A stretch of 6,156 nt of DNA from Thermoplasmata archaeon. GTDB lineage: Archaea; Thermoplasmatota; Thermoplasmata; Thermoplasmatales; Thermoplasmataceae. Position 1 is the stretch's first letter; the number at the start of each line of letters is the position of its first letter. The stretch covers positions 1-6,156 of the forward strand of contig JAKBSB010000083.1 in assembly GCA_021845155.1 (NCBI GenBank), given 5' to 3'. The position numbers were made by a program, and so were the translations under genes. A model generated the notes under the pieces. That model was not told the origin of the DNA. It did no database searches and saw only the letters and a program-made list of their open reading frames with translations. Shown here piece by piece: positions 5,837 to 6,156 of this stretch.

Positions 5837-5862
5837 TTATAACCTAATTGTTGCTATAGGAT
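5830..5862. promoter_or_regulatory. Divergent promoter region with 25-bp inverted repeat
   Basis: GCAACAATTA (5830-5839) and TAATTGTTGC (5845-5854) are perfect 10-base arms around the spacer TAACC. This is the size and symmetry of an operator for a dimeric winged-helix repressor. A second pair, TAACCTA (5840-5846) and TAGGTTA (5872-5878), surrounds the space before the ArsR start. TATAGGAT (5855-5862) is centred about 26 bases before the ATG at 5884. On the other strand the same CTATAG core is about 22 bases from the TTG starts, so both genes may share it. Confidence 0.6.
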
Positions 5863-5883
5863 AATTTCGGGTAGGTTAACACT

Positions 5884-6156
5884 ATGAGAGATTATGTACA
5901 AGAAGAGAAATTCCTTTCAGCTCTAGCATCTTCCACAAGACTTGAGATTCTAGATATGATCTCGGAAGGACACACGAATCCAGGTGATATTGCAGAAAGG
6001 CTTAACAAACATAGATCATCAATAGAAAAACATCTACGCATATTAGTTACTGCAGGTATAATTGAGAAAGAACCCTCATTGAATGAAAGAGGGCAATTAT
6101 CCATGAGGTATAGAATTAGCATTGATTTGTCAGGACTTCATTCTTTTGTCGATGCG
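5884..6156 (+). CDS. ArsR-type winged-helix transcriptional regulator (3' end outside window)
   Basis: Ninety-one codons are open from the ATG at 5884 to the window edge, so the protein is only partial here. It has the ArsR-like layout: FLSALASSTRLEILDMISEG (first helices, 10-29), GDIAERLNKHRSSIEKHLRI (helix-turn-helix, 34-53), LVTAGIIEKE and a wing ending in QLSMRYRISI (71-80). No metal-binding cysteines are visible in this part, so a non-metal signal or a longer sensor domain beyond the window is possible. The start is supported by TATAGGAT at the leaderless distance. It is divergent from the GyrI-like gene, with a strong inverted repeat in the 47 bases between them, which suggests that it represses itself and its neighbour. 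Confidence 0.85.
   Translation, partial: MRDYVQEEKFLSALASSTRLEILDMISEGHTNPGDIAERLNKHRSSIEKHLRILVTAGIIEKEPSLNERGQLSMRYRISIDLSGLHSFVDA

Noticed and set aside
5892..6122. Reverse-strand 76-codon ORF opposite the ArsR-type gene
   Set aside because: It is a shadow of a forward frame with a clear winged-helix pattern and promoter.
1..6156. CRISPR array, tRNA or rRNA genes, replication origin
   Set aside because: No regularly spaced direct repeats, no cloverleaf-like segments and no rRNA-like or iteron-like sequence were seen.

Overview
The window looks archaeal, most likely from the Thermoplasmata (Thermoplasmatales-like), although no rRNA or marker gene confirms this. The reasons are TATA-type boxes placed about 26 bases before start codons (leaderless mRNAs), GGTGA-type Shine-Dalgarno sites for downstream or internal genes, a TnpB tail of the kind I associate with that group, and archaeal-style small regulators. 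It reads as an accessory, decaying stretch of chromosome, with intact metabolic or regulatory genes lying between broken mobile and toxin genes.

Layout. (1) 1-765: remnant of an IS607-family transposon. The N-terminal half of the serine recombinase TnpA is joined in frame to the C-terminal zinc-finger end of TnpB, so one ORF encodes an apparently inactive chimera. (2) About 767-1075: the C-terminal part of an alpha/beta hydrolase without its nucleophile domain, directly against the IS remnant. (3) 1076-1450: no confident gene, only a doubtful reverse-strand ORF. (4) 1486-2637: a two-gene operon of an Lrp/AsnC regulator and a LysE/RhtB-type exporter. An inverted-repeat operator overlaps its TATA box. 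(5) 2638-2856: convergent intergenic region with a loose interrupted inverted repeat. (6) 2857-4416 (reverse): a cytoplasmic-looking S41-family peptidase. (7) 4546-5095: a type II toxin-antitoxin-like locus. The small antitoxin-like gene is intact, while the RelE/ParE-like toxin has an in-frame TAG and has lost its C-terminus. An unrelated gene scrap (about 5096-5274) is joined to it. (8) 5360-6156: a divergent regulator pair. A GyrI-like effector-binding protein, probably with a winged-helix N-terminus, lies on the reverse strand. An ArsR-type winged-helix regulator lies on the forward strand and runs off the window. A 25-bp inverted repeat lies between them.

How the genes work together. The Lrp protein probably senses an amino acid or related molecule and controls its own promoter and the exporter downstream. 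The ArsR/GyrI pair is probably a divergent, mutually regulated sensor module. The antitoxin-like protein is now an orphan. I see no intact, plainly new multi-gene system. The most unusual items are the TnpA::TnpB fusion ORF, the dead toxin beside a live-looking antitoxin, and the two operator/promoter architectures.
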